Positions 1-6,766 of a stretch of 8,777 bases of DNA are shown one piece after another. Below the pieces are notes generated by a model, which was not told the DNA's origin, did not search any database, and worked only from the letters and a program-made list of their open reading frames with translations. Made by a program: the position numbers and the translations under genes. Where the stretch lies: positions 1 through 8,777 of the forward strand of contig JAAPAA010000121.1 of NCBI GenBank assembly GCA_012274165.1. The letters are read 5' to 3'. Numbering within the stretch: the first letter of the stretch is position 1; each line of letters opens with the position of its first letter. The stretch comes from Thiobacillaceae bacterium (GTDB lineage: Bacteria > Pseudomonadota > Gammaproteobacteria > Burkholderiales > Thiobacillaceae).

Positions 1-522
1 CACGCCAAGCCCATAATCGATGTGCCCCATGTCCGCACTGGGCGCGCGTTTATTGTATTCCACGATGTGCCCGTCTCGAAAGATCACGTTGCTCCTGTCC
101 CACTGATTGGCGTTCCTGAGCACGGTCATCAGGGCCGGCATACCGCTGGCAAGGAACCCGCCCTCTACGGCGCCGAAATCGATCGGCAGATAGGAGTCGC
201 CATAGAGGACAAAGAATCGCTCACCGAGCAACGGAAGCGCTTGCTGCAGCGCTCCCCCAGTGCCGAGCAGAGTGGGGCCGTCCCACGAGTACCGTACCTG
301 CAGGCCCAGCGCAGAACCATCGCCGATCAGGTTCTGCACCTGGTCGCCCAGGTGCCCGAGGCAAAGTACCACTTGCGTCAGCCCCTGCTTTCGCAGGTAC
401 TCGAGTTGCCGCACAACAAAGGGGCGGCCAGCCACGTCGACCAGCGACTTGGGGATCTTCTGTGTCACAGGACCCAGGCGGGTCGCCATGCCGCCGGCAA
501 GAATCGCGACCGGCAAGCTCAC
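1..522 (-). CDS. Sugar-1-phosphate nucleotidyltransferase, HddC-like (3' end beyond left edge)
   Basis: This enzyme would transfer a nucleotidyl group from an NTP to a sugar 1-phosphate, giving an NDP-sugar in the cytoplasm. The 174 visible residues show the N-terminal Rossmann-like half of the NTP_transferase family: LAGG at residues 8-11 followed by ATRL, the PK of IPKSL at 24-25, GTGGAL at 87-92, and YGDSYL with the likely metal-binding Asp at 109. The rest of the protein lies outside the window. The start is taken as GTG at 522, which overlaps the TGA of the upstream kinase as GTGA; it precedes the LAGG motif by the usual few residues. The nearest ATG (M12) would cut into that motif. Next to an HddA-like kinase, the best guess is a D-glycero-alpha-D-manno-heptose 1-phosphate guanylyltransferase (HddC). 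Another sugar or nucleotide is possible, because specificity cannot be read from this half. Confidence 0.85.
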   Translation of the reverse strand, partial: MSLPVAILAGGMATRLGPVTQKIPKSLVDVAGRPFVVRQLEYLRKQGLTQVVLCLGHLGDQVQNLIGDGSALGLQVRYSWDGPTLLGTGGALQQALPLLGERFFVLYGDSYLPIDFGAVEGGFLASGMPALMTVLRNANQWDRSNVIFRDGHIVEYNKRAPSADMGHIDYGLGV

Positions 523-1499
523 GACAGCACGACCTTCGTACCTTCGAAATCGAAGCTGAAGCGCACCTCCTCCAGCCCCGCCTTGCTCATTGCGTCGCGC
601 AGTCGGCTGCGGTCGCTTGCATAGAACATCAGGAACCCGCCACCGCCTGCGCCGACGAGCTTTCCGCCGACGGCGCCATTGCGCATGCCCAACTCGTACC
701 ACTCGTCGATTCGGGGATTGCTCATGCCGCCGGAACGCCGCTTCTTGTGTTCCCAATGTTCGTGCATCAGTTCGCCGAAGCGAGTGGTATTCCCTGCTTC
801 CAGAGCTTCCTTGCTGCGATAGCCCAGCTCTTTGACGAAATGCAGGTTCTCCAGCATCTCAGCGTCACTGCTTTTGGTGCGCGTGTTCTGGTCTTTGAGG
901 ATGCCGCCCGCTCTGCGCGAATAGCCGTTGAAGAAGAGCAGGATGTGGTCCTCCAGGTCGAACATCGTGTGCATTGACAACTTGAGCGGCACGGCAGTGA
1001 CACTGTGGTCCTTATGAAACGTGAAGCAGGTCAGCCCTCCGTACGCCGCGATGTACTGGTCCTGTTTGCCGATCGGCTCGCCAAGCCGATCGATCTCTAT
1101 ATGGCAGGCAAGCTCCGCCAGCTCCTGGGGATGGATCAGCTGGCGCCGGTGCGCGTACAAGGCTTTGAGGAGTGCCGTCGTGAAGCTCCCCGAGGAACCA
1201 AGGCCGGTGCCGGCAGGAATGTCGGCGAGCGTGGTGATCTCCGTCTGCGGAGTCCGCAGGTTCTGCATTCGCAGCGCTTCGCGGATGATGCGGTGCTTGA
1301 CCTCTTCCACCGATTTCACTTGTTCGAGCTCGGAATACTTGAGGTAGATGCCCTCGGTGAACGGGCGCATGACGGTGACGTATACGTATTTGTCGATCGC
1401 CGCGGCAATGAGGAAGCCCTCGTGATTCTGGTAGTAAGAAGGCAGGTCGGTTCCGCCGCCGCCCAACGTAATGCGCAAGGGGCTACGTGCGATGATCAT
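519..1499 (-). CDS. hddA: GHMP-family sugar kinase, D-glycero-alpha-D-manno-heptose 7-phosphate kinase-like
   Basis: This is an ATP-dependent small-molecule kinase that probably phosphorylates the anomeric carbon of a heptose 7-phosphate or similar sugar, preparing it for the nucleotidyltransferase downstream. All three GHMP motifs are present in 326 residues: RSPLRITLGGGGTDLP near the N-terminus (5-20), the ATP-binding PAGTGLGSSG loop at 95-104, and GAGGGGFL at 283-290. The stretch GEPIGKQDQYIAAYGG (140-155) carries the likely catalytic Asp147. Length and motif order fit the HddA branch of the family. The ATG at 1499 overlaps the stop of the Gfo/Idh gene as ATGA, and the 3' end overlaps the nucleotidyltransferase start, so translation of the three is probably coupled. 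The family call is firm. The heptose substrate is inferred from homology and the neighbouring gene; fucose- or other sugar-kinase activity is not excluded. Confidence 0.88.
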   Translation of the reverse strand: MIIARSPLRITLGGGGTDLPSYYQNHEGFLIAAAIDKYVYVTVMRPFTEGIYLKYSELEQVKSVEEVKHRIIREALRMQNLRTPQTEITTLADIPAGTGLGSSGSFTTALLKALYAHRRQLIHPQELAELACHIEIDRLGEPIGKQDQYIAAYGGLTCFTFHKDHSVTAVPLKLSMHTMFDLEDHILLFFNGYSRRAGGILKDQNTRTKSSDAEMLENLHFVKELGYRSKEALEAGNTTRFGELMHEHWEHKKRRSGGMSNPRIDEWYELGMRNGAVGGKLVGAGGGGFLMFYASDRSRLRDAMSKAGLEEVRFSFDFEGTKVVLS

Positions 1500-2476
1500 G
1501 TCTTCGAGTCCTCGTAAATTCGACCGATTATCTTCAGGGCCTCCCGGGCATCCCCGAGGCCGGCGGCGGGCTCACGGCCCAGCCGAATGTCCTCGTAGAA
1601 CTCCTCCATCTCAACCGACCACGAGTCGTCCGCCATCGGATACTCCCAGGCGGTGGTCTCCGGTGGCCCCATCTCGGGCAGCATGCGATAGAACGTGAGC
1701 CGCTCCACCCCGTAGCTGCCGCCGAGCCCCGAGACCTCCAGCTTCCCCGTGCGGCCGTAGATCTCCATGGAGAAGAGGTTCTTCCATTCCGTGCAGGAGA
1801 CGTGCAGGAACGCGACTTGTTTGCGGACTGTCTTGAGCGTCAGGAATGCGTTATCGTCCACGGGCATCGCCCAGTAGTACGTGTGCGCAAAACCTTGAAC
1901 ATCAGGGAAGTCGCCGAGGAACCAGCGCGCCAGGTCGATCAGGTGCGGACCCTGATCAATCAACTCCCCGCCTCCCGAAAGATCGGGATTGGCGCGCCAT
2001 TCGCGATCGTATCCAGGGCGGCCGCCATGGCCATAGCGCGCGCGGATGAACATGAGCTCGCCGAGCGCACCAGCGCGGACGAGCTCGTGCGCCTTTCGAA
2101 ACGCCCGGTGATAGCGATGGTTGAAGCCGACTCGCACCTTGACGCCTCGAAGCTTCGCCGCCGCGATTACCGGCTCGAGTTCGAGGTGATTGCGGGCCGC
2201 TGGTTTTTCAACCAGGACATGTTTGCCCGCATTGATCGCCGCGAGCGTGATTTCGGCGAGAGAATCGTGCAGGGTCGCGACCACCACGACCTCGACCTCG
2301 TCGAGCGCAAGCAACGCCGACCAGGTGGCGCAGGCCTTGGCTCCAGTACGTTCGGCAAGCGATTTCGCCGCCACTGCGTTGATGTCGGCGCATGCGACAA
2401 GACGCCCGCGCCCCAGCGCCTTGGCCCGCTTCTGTCCGATCAGGCCGCAGCCGATAATTCCCACGCCCGGATTCAT
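1496..2476 (-). CDS. Gfo/Idh/MocA family NAD(P)-dependent oxidoreductase
   Basis: This is a cytoplasmic dehydrogenase or reductase, most likely acting on a sugar or nucleotide sugar. The N-terminal Rossmann fold shows GIIGCGLIG (glycines 9, 11 and 14) and an acidic Asp31 at the end of beta-2, which favours NAD over NADP. The family's EKP signature is at residues 90-92, with the catalytic Lys91. GGGELIDQGPHLID (168-181) is the active-site helix, with Asp174 and His178 in the places expected for substrate binding and proton transfer. Length (326 residues) is normal. The ATG at 2476 overlaps the SDR stop as ATGA, and a G-rich stretch (GGGGTG) just upstream may serve as ribosome-binding site. Members in polysaccharide loci commonly oxidise C3 of UDP-sugars or interconvert keto-sugars. 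Which sugar is handled here is unknown. Confidence 0.88.
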   Translation of the reverse strand: MNPGVGIIGCGLIGQKRAKALGRGRLVACADINAVAAKSLAERTGAKACATWSALLALDEVEVVVVATLHDSLAEITLAAINAGKHVLVEKPAARNHLELEPVIAAAKLRGVKVRVGFNHRYHRAFRKAHELVRAGALGELMFIRARYGHGGRPGYDREWRANPDLSGGGELIDQGPHLIDLARWFLGDFPDVQGFAHTYYWAMPVDDNAFLTLKTVRKQVAFLHVSCTEWKNLFSMEIYGRTGKLEVSGLGGSYGVERLTFYRMLPEMGPPETTAWEYPMADDSWSVEMEEFYEDIRLGREPAAGLGDAREALKIIGRIYEDSKT

Positions 2477-3345
2477 TTGTCACCCCACGCCAAACCACGG
2501 TCCCGCCCGGCGATTCGCCGCAGCGTATAAGCATCACTCGCGTTCAGCACGTCCGCATGCTCCGGCCATTGCGCCCAGTTGTCCCACAAGGCGCTGATGA
2601 GTTTTCCGGTGATGCCATCGCTCGCGCTTGAGGCGAGAAAGACAGCTAGTTCCGCGCCCGCAAGCAAGCCCGCGCCGCCGCCTTCCTTCTGCTTGAGCGA
2701 GCGTTCAAAAAAAGCTTGGCCCACCTTTTCAGGTCCTGCGGCGAGAACCTCGTCCAGCATGCGGGTGTTGAGCGCACCGGGAGCGATCGAGTTCACGTCA
2801 ATTCCGAAATCGCGCAACTCTTCCGCGAGCGTTTCGGCGAAACGCACGATCGCTACTTTTGACACCGCGTAAGCGCTGATATTGGGCATGGGAGCGGTCG
2901 CACCCCCGCCAGATACCTGGATAATCTTTCCCTTGCGCCTCTTTTTCATCAAGGGAAGAACCGAGCGACACATCAGGATCGATCCCATCAGGTTGATCTC
3001 GATCGCTCGAAGCCAATCGGGCCAGTCGACTGTTTCGATCGGTCCCATCGGCCCGTAAATCCCGGCGTTGTTTACCAGCACATCGATGTGCCCATAGCGC
3101 TCCAGACCGGCATTCACAACTTGCTCGACATCGCCTCTGTCCGAAACATCAGCGGCGACCGCGAGAATGTCTCCGGCTGATGTGACAGCGTGCAACTCAT
3201 CGCGTGCTGCATGAAGCATGTCTGCGTTGCGGGCACAAATGACGATCGAAGCCCCTGCGCTGCGGTAACTCCGTGCGATCTGCAGCCCCAAACCCTGGCT
3301 TGCGCCGGTAATGATCGCGACTTTGTCGAGGAGCGACTTCGTCAT
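2473..3345 (-). CDS. Short-chain dehydrogenase/reductase (classical SDR)
   Basis: This is an NAD(P)H-dependent oxidoreductase of 290 residues. The cofactor-binding TGASQGLG lies at 13-20 and the structural NNAG at 92-95. The catalytic tetrad is complete: Asn118, Ser145, Tyr159 and Lys163 (YAVSK). APGALNTRM (188-196) is the usual segment after the active site. About 40 residues beyond the core form a C-terminal extension rich in Trp and Asp. Arg39 after beta-2 (CARN) suggests NADP(H) preference, which is an inference. The ATG at 3345 overlaps the upstream gene's stop as ATGA and is preceded by GGAAG seven bases upstream, so this start is well supported. Its place between a UGDH-like protein and a Gfo/Idh enzyme suggests a keto-reduction or oxidation step on the same sugar. 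The substrate is not identifiable, and an acyl or polyol substrate remains possible. Confidence 0.88.
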   Translation of the reverse strand: MTKSLLDKVAIITGASQGLGLQIARSYRSAGASIVICARNADMLHAARDELHAVTSAGDILAVAADVSDRGDVEQVVNAGLERYGHIDVLVNNAGIYGPMGPIETVDWPDWLRAIEINLMGSILMCRSVLPLMKKRRKGKIIQVSGGGATAPMPNISAYAVSKVAIVRFAETLAEELRDFGIDVNSIAPGALNTRMLDEVLAAGPEKVGQAFFERSLKQKEGGGAGLLAGAELAVFLASSASDGITGKLISALWDNWAQWPEHADVLNASDAYTLRRIAGRDRGLAWGDK

Positions 3346-4652
3346 TTGGTGACTTCCAGGAAGGAGGGTGTTCCGACCGCAAAGTAGCCACCTCCTGCCA
3401 GCGCTGCAAACGACGATAGAAAGCGGTTGGCGTCAATAACAACGAGGCCGTTCCATGCGACGGCGATCTTTTCCCTGGGTAGTTCGCGATACGCCGGCCA
3501 CTCGGTCCCGACGAGAAGGACTTGCGCGTCGGAGAGCGCAGCGATTGGATCTTCAGTACGCCGCACTCGCCCGCTCCATTCTTCCGGCAGCGCCTTCACC
3601 GCGGGATCGTGAACCGCAATGGTCGCGCCCTCCGTGAGGAGCCAGTCGCACAGCTCGATCGCCAGGGAGCGCCGCAGGGTGTCAGTTCCCGGCTTGTAGG
3701 TTAGGCCCCAGACCGCGACACGGACGCCGCGAATAGCGGGGAAGATCGCCTTCAGTTTGCGGCGGACCCATGTCTTGTGCAGATCGTTGCTTGTCTTCAC
3801 CGATCCGAGCAGCGGGGTGCCGACGTGCTCTCGGCGGCTGACAGCCTGCAGGAATTCAATATCGCGTGCCAACGTGCCGCCCGCGAAAGCGCCACCGGGT
3901 GAGAGATAGGCCTTGGGGCCGATACGCTGTTCGGATTTGAGACCGCGTTCGACCTCCTTGGCATCAGCGCCGACGACTTCGCACACGGAGGCGATCTCAT
4001 TGGCGAATACAACCGAAGTCGCGAGGAACGCATTGATCGCGTGCTTGGTCATTTCAGCCGACTCCACCGACATCCATTCAATGCGGTCAGTGATAGGCGT
4101 GAGAAGCGAGCGAATCCGCTCCCGATCCTTCTCTCCCCGTATGCCCACCACAACCCGATCGGGCTTTAGGAAGACATCCAGTGCTTTGCCGAGGCGGAGG
4201 TTTTCGGGCGAGCACGCAAAGGTGATGCCGTTGGTCCGGCAGGTACGGAAAGCGATCTCCTCGAGCCGACGGATCGTGCCTACGGGAAGCTGAGAGGAAA
4301 CCAGCACAGTCACGTTCGGTGGAAGGTGGGGCAACGTCTTCTCGACCTGTGCAACGACGAAGTCCACGTTGGCGACGTCGTCTTCGTCCACAGGGGTGTC
4401 GTACGTGACCCACAGGATCTGGATGTCACTCGGAATTTCCTGCGGCAGCGTGGTGAATCGCAGGCGCCCAGCAGCGAGTCCCGCCGCGATGGAGTCGGCA
4501 AGACCCGGCTCCGCGATGGGGGGCGAGCCTGCGGCGAGGCCGCGGACAGTCGTCTCGTCGCTGTCCAGCCCGACTACTTCATGACCGACGGCCGCCAGGC
4601 ATGCTGCCGTCACGGAACCTAGGTGCCACAAACCCTGGACGCAGACCTTCAT
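3342..4652 (-). CDS. UDP-glucose/GDP-mannose dehydrogenase superfamily protein lacking the catalytic cysteine
   Basis: The protein has 436 residues and all three domains of the family. It begins with an NAD-binding Rossmann fold: GLWHLG at 7-12 replaces the usual GxGxxG, and the ribose-binding Asp is at 30. The central domain keeps SPEN with Glu150, and KHAIN with Lys203 and Asn207. The C-terminal UDP-binding domain has the WGLTYKPGTDTLRR segment with Arg327. The active-site loop that normally reads GGSCFPKD reads AGGTLARD, so residue 260 is Thr (codon 3875-3873) instead of the nucleophilic Cys. That Cys carries the thiohemiacetal and thioester steps of the four-electron oxidation to an acid, so ordinary UDP-glucuronate formation is unlikely. 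A two-electron or altered reaction is inferred. The ATG at 4652 is preferred over one at 4670 because it forms the same ATGA overlap as its neighbours and has a well-spaced GGAG. Family membership is sure; the activity is unknown. Confidence 0.85.
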   Translation of the reverse strand: MKVCVQGLWHLGSVTAACLAAVGHEVVGLDSDETTVRGLAAGSPPIAEPGLADSIAAGLAAGRLRFTTLPQEIPSDIQILWVTYDTPVDEDDVANVDFVVAQVEKTLPHLPPNVTVLVSSQLPVGTIRRLEEIAFRTCRTNGITFACSPENLRLGKALDVFLKPDRVVVGIRGEKDRERIRSLLTPITDRIEWMSVESAEMTKHAINAFLATSVVFANEIASVCEVVGADAKEVERGLKSEQRIGPKAYLSPGGAFAGGTLARDIEFLQAVSRREHVGTPLLGSVKTSNDLHKTWVRRKLKAIFPAIRGVRVAVWGLTYKPGTDTLRRSLAIELCDWLLTEGATIAVHDPAVKALPEEWSGRVRRTEDPIAALSDAQVLLVGTEWPAYRELPREKIAVAWNGLVVIDANRFLSSFAALAGGGYFAVGTPSFLEVTK

Positions 4653-5608
4653 CTTGTCTCCATGACCCATTCATTGGTGCGCAGGAATTCGACTGTCTTG
4701 ATGACGCCTTCACGGATGGTGTGCTTTGGCGACCATCCGAGCGCGCGCATCTTTCGCGTGTCGAGAAAGATGAAGGGATTGTCGCCAATCCAGCCTCGCG
4801 CACCGCCCGCGTACTGGAGGCGTGGACGCACGCCCAGAGCCTCCGCGATCCAGCCGATTGATTCATTCAGCTCACAATAGCCATCGACGCCAAGGTTGAG
4901 TACGTTCACCTTCTCCGTGGCATTGCTCACCGCAATTTGAATCGCGTCGATACAGTCCTGGACGTGCAGGTACGACTTGCGCTGCTTGCCGTCACCGAGC
5001 ACGGACAGACGGCTGGGGTCGGCCTTGAGCTGCTTGTAGAAGTCGAAAACATGTCCGTGTGTGTAGCGCTCTCCCAGGATCGATACAAAACGGAAAATCC
5101 AGCTCTGGAATCCAAAGCCCTCGCAATAGGCGGCGATCAACCCTTCGCCCGCGAGCTTGGAGGCGCCGTAAAGCGACGTCTGGACGGGGAACGGCGCGTC
5201 TTCGGGCGTCGGGATTACCGCTGACTCGCCATACACGGAACCGGTCGACGAGAAGCCAATGCGGCGCAGGCCATTGGCGCGCATTGCCTCGAGTACGTTA
5301 TATGTAGCAATAGTGTTTTGCTCAAGATCCCTTCGAGGGTGCTCAGTGCCAAAGCGGACGTCGGCGTTCGCAGCCAGATGCAAGACGATATTGCCGCCGG
5401 CAAAGGCGGGGATGAGCGCTTGGAGATCCTGCAGGTCACATTCAACGAGGCGGAATGCAGGATGTTTGAGCGCGGATTCAAGGAAGCGGCGCTGGCCTGT
5501 CGAGAAGTTGTCGATCCCGGTGATTCGATGGCCCTGCGAGAGCAGGCGGTCGGCCAGGTTGCTGCCGATGAAGCCGGCGCAACCGGTGAGGATGTAGTGA
5601 TCAGCCAT
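4649..5608 (-). CDS. NAD-dependent sugar-nucleotide epimerase (extended SDR, GalE-like)
   Basis: This 319-residue extended SDR probably interconverts C4 (or another centre) of a UDP- or other NDP-sugar. NAD binding is shown by TGCAGFIGSN (8-17), with Asp33 of GIDNFSTG after beta-2. The active site has Thr122 in the SSTGSVYGE stretch, at the place of GalE Ser124, and YGASK with Tyr147 and Lys151. No TDE-type dehydratase signature is present at that site, so a 4,6-dehydratase is less likely. The C-terminal half carries GDGKQRKSYLHVQD (205-218), typical of substrate-binding loops in UDP-sugar epimerases and decarboxylases. Its stop overlaps the start of the UGDH-like gene. It follows the membrane glycosyltransferase gene after a 72-nt gap, the only sizeable gap inside the operon. 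The exact substrate is not readable. UDP-Glc/Gal, UDP-GlcA/GalA or a heptose derivative are all possible. Confidence 0.87.
   Translation of the reverse strand: MADHYILTGCAGFIGSNLADRLLSQGHRITGIDNFSTGQRRFLESALKHPAFRLVECDLQDLQALIPAFAGGNIVLHLAANADVRFGTEHPRRDLEQNTIATYNVLEAMRANGLRRIGFSSTGSVYGESAVIPTPEDAPFPVQTSLYGASKLAGEGLIAAYCEGFGFQSWIFRFVSILGERYTHGHVFDFYKQLKADPSRLSVLGDGKQRKSYLHVQDCIDAIQIAVSNATEKVNVLNLGVDGYCELNESIGWIAEALGVRPRLQYAGGARGWIGDNPFIFLDTRKMRALGWSPKHTIREGVIKTVEFLRTNEWVMETR
4658..4661 (-). promoter_or_regulatory. Shine-Dalgarno sequence deciding the start of the UGDH-like gene
   Basis: On the minus strand GGAG lies five bases before the ATG at 4652-4650. This ATG overlaps the epimerase stop codon as ATGA, the arrangement seen at three other junctions in this operon. 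An upstream in-frame ATG at 4670 would only add six residues ahead of the Rossmann beta-strand and would create a longer overlap. Confidence 0.6.
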
Positions 5609-5633
5609 TGACGTTCACTTCTAAGAAGCAGAT

Positions 5634-5662
5634 AAAGTACCCAAGGCTGGTGGTTGCGACAA
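5634..5662 (-). promoter_or_regulatory. Weak internal promoter candidate in the 72-nt gap before the epimerase
   Basis: On the minus strand TTGTCG (5662-5657) and TACTTT (5639-5634) are separated by 17 bases and lie just upstream of the epimerase start. The match to the sigma-70 consensus is poor (4/6 and 3/6). The gap (5609-5680) also holds a short palindrome, CTTCTTAGAAG (5618-5628). Nothing else is seen in it, and read-through from the glycosyltransferase gene is equally plausible. Confidence 0.2.
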
Positions 5663-5680
5663 TCCTAGCGCCCTCACTCC

Positions 5681-6619
5681 TCAGAAATTGATCTTTTTGT
5701 CCAGGATATACAAGGGACGCCGCTTCACCTCTTCGTAGATGCGGCCAACGTATTCGCCGAGCAGCCCGAGCGCAAGGAGTTGCACTCCGGAAAAGAACGT
5801 GACGATCAGCACGATGGTAGGCAAACCAGGCGTGAGATTGATGCCGAAAATCCGCTGGATCACGTACCAGCCGCCCAGCAGGAAACTCAACATCGCCAGG
5901 ATGAACCCCGCGAGAGACATCATTTGCAGCGGCCGGCTGCTGAAGCTGATGAGGCCGTTCATCCCGATCTTGAGCGACCCCGTGATACGGTTGTACTTGC
6001 CGGAGCCGGCGAATCGCTCGTCGCGGTCGTATTCAACGAAGGCCTGCTTGAACCCGACATACGCTACCAGCCCGCGCAGGAATCCGTGGGATTCGTTGAG
6101 ACGCCGCAATTCCTCAATGACGCGCCGCGTCATGATGCGGAAGTCACCGGTGTTGCGCGGGATCTGCACGTCGCTCAGTCGGTTGATGACTGAGTAGCCG
6201 AAGTAGGAAATGATGCGCTTCGCCAAGGTTTCCCCCTTGCGAGAGCGCCGCTTGGCATAGACGACCTCGTAACCCTCAGCCAGCTTGGCGTGGAGTGCTT
6301 CGATCAGTTCGGGTTGATCCTGGAGGTCGACGTCGATTACCACGCACGTCTCCCCGGTACACGAGAGAATGCCGGCCATCGTCGCCGCAGGCTGGCCGAA
6401 ACGACGCGAGAACACCAGCAATTTCACGTTCGGGTTCCGGTTGATCTCTTCTAGAATCATGCCTTCCGTGTTGTCCGGCCCAGGGTCGAGCGCGAAAATG
6501 ATTTCGTAGCCGACGCCCATCTTCGCCATGACGGCTTCTGTGCGCTGCAGGAAGGGTCGGATATTCGCCTCCTCCTTGTAGACGGGGACGATGAGAGAAA
6601 GGCGGGGAGTCTCGATCAT
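5681..6619 (-). CDS. GT2 polyprenyl-phosphate glycosyltransferase (GtrB/ArnC/DPMS-like), two C-terminal membrane segments
   Basis: This enzyme probably transfers a sugar from an NDP-sugar to polyprenyl phosphate at the inner face of the cytoplasmic membrane. The 312 residues show the layout of this GT2 group. An N-terminal SLIVPVYKEEANI (8-20) is followed by the first nucleotide-binding acidic site in variant form, ALDPGPDNT (43-51), with Asp45 and Asp49. The metal-binding DVDLQDQPE lies at 96-104, and FGQPAATMAG at 74-83. SGKYNRI (206-212) is in the region of the conserved SKY-type motif. Two hydrophobic segments at about 232-256 and 265-289 are membrane spans, and the tail EVKRRPLYILDKK is typical. 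It is the first gene of the minus-strand operon. No good Shine-Dalgarno is seen before the ATG at 6619. The sugar transferred is not known; the operon's own product is the natural candidate. Confidence 0.88.
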   Translation of the reverse strand: MIETPRLSLIVPVYKEEANIRPFLQRTEAVMAKMGVGYEIIFALDPGPDNTEGMILEEINRNPNVKLLVFSRRFGQPAATMAGILSCTGETCVVIDVDLQDQPELIEALHAKLAEGYEVVYAKRRSRKGETLAKRIISYFGYSVINRLSDVQIPRNTGDFRIMTRRVIEELRRLNESHGFLRGLVAYVGFKQAFVEYDRDERFAGSGKYNRITGSLKIGMNGLISFSSRPLQMMSLAGFILAMLSFLLGGWYVIQRIFGINLTPGLPTIVLIVTFFSGVQLLALGLLGEYVGRIYEEVKRRPLYILDKKINF

Positions 6620-6644
6620 CGGAGTTGCTTCGAGGCGGTTTTGC

Positions 6645-6672
6645 GCTATACAAATCTAACGGCAGAAGCCAA
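6645..6672 (-). promoter_or_regulatory. Candidate sigma-70 promoter for the minus-strand operon
   Basis: On the minus strand TTGGCT (6672-6667) and TATAGC (6650-6645) are 16 bases apart, and the -10 box ends 26 bases before the glycosyltransferase ATG at 6619. Each box matches about four of six consensus bases. The surrounding stretch is richer in A+T than the genes. Position supports it; sequence alone is weak. Confidence 0.3.
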
Positions 6673-6682
6673 GAGTGTAGTG

Positions 6683-6729
6683 CGTCCCGGAATCCCATTT
6701 GATTCACCTGATCCGCGATGGCCGGGACG
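6683..6729. repeat. Inverted repeat CGTCCCGG / CCGGGACG with 31-nt spacer
   Basis: CGTCCCGG at 6683-6690 is matched by its perfect reverse complement at 6722-6729. The spacer contains a smaller inverted pair, GAATC at 6690-6694 and GATTC at 6701-6705. There is no T-run after either arm, so it is not an obvious terminator. It lies upstream of the candidate -35 box of the minus-strand operon, where a regulator site could sit. That role is speculation. Confidence 0.4.
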
Positions 6730-6738
6730 TTGCGCTGT

Positions 6739-6766
6739 CCTGGCGAAAGACATGGTTTTCGCCCGG
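6739..6766. repeat. Stem-loop with 7-bp perfect stem in intergenic region
   Basis: GGCGAAA (6742-6748) pairs with TTTCGCC (6757-6763) across an 8-nt loop. After one mismatch the outer CC/GG bases (6739-6740 with 6765-6766) extend the stem. No U-tract follows on either strand, so a Rho-independent terminator is unlikely. It may be a chance structure in GC-rich DNA. Confidence 0.35.

Noticed and set aside
22..977. Overlapping plus-strand open frames over the nucleotidyltransferase and kinase genes
   Set aside because: They are shadows of minus-strand genes whose conserved motifs are intact; their translations are low-complexity and unlike known proteins.
5618..5628. Palindrome CTTCTAAGAAG before the epimerase gene
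   Set aside because: The arms are five bases around a single central base, too short for a stable hairpin and not distinctive enough to call an operator.
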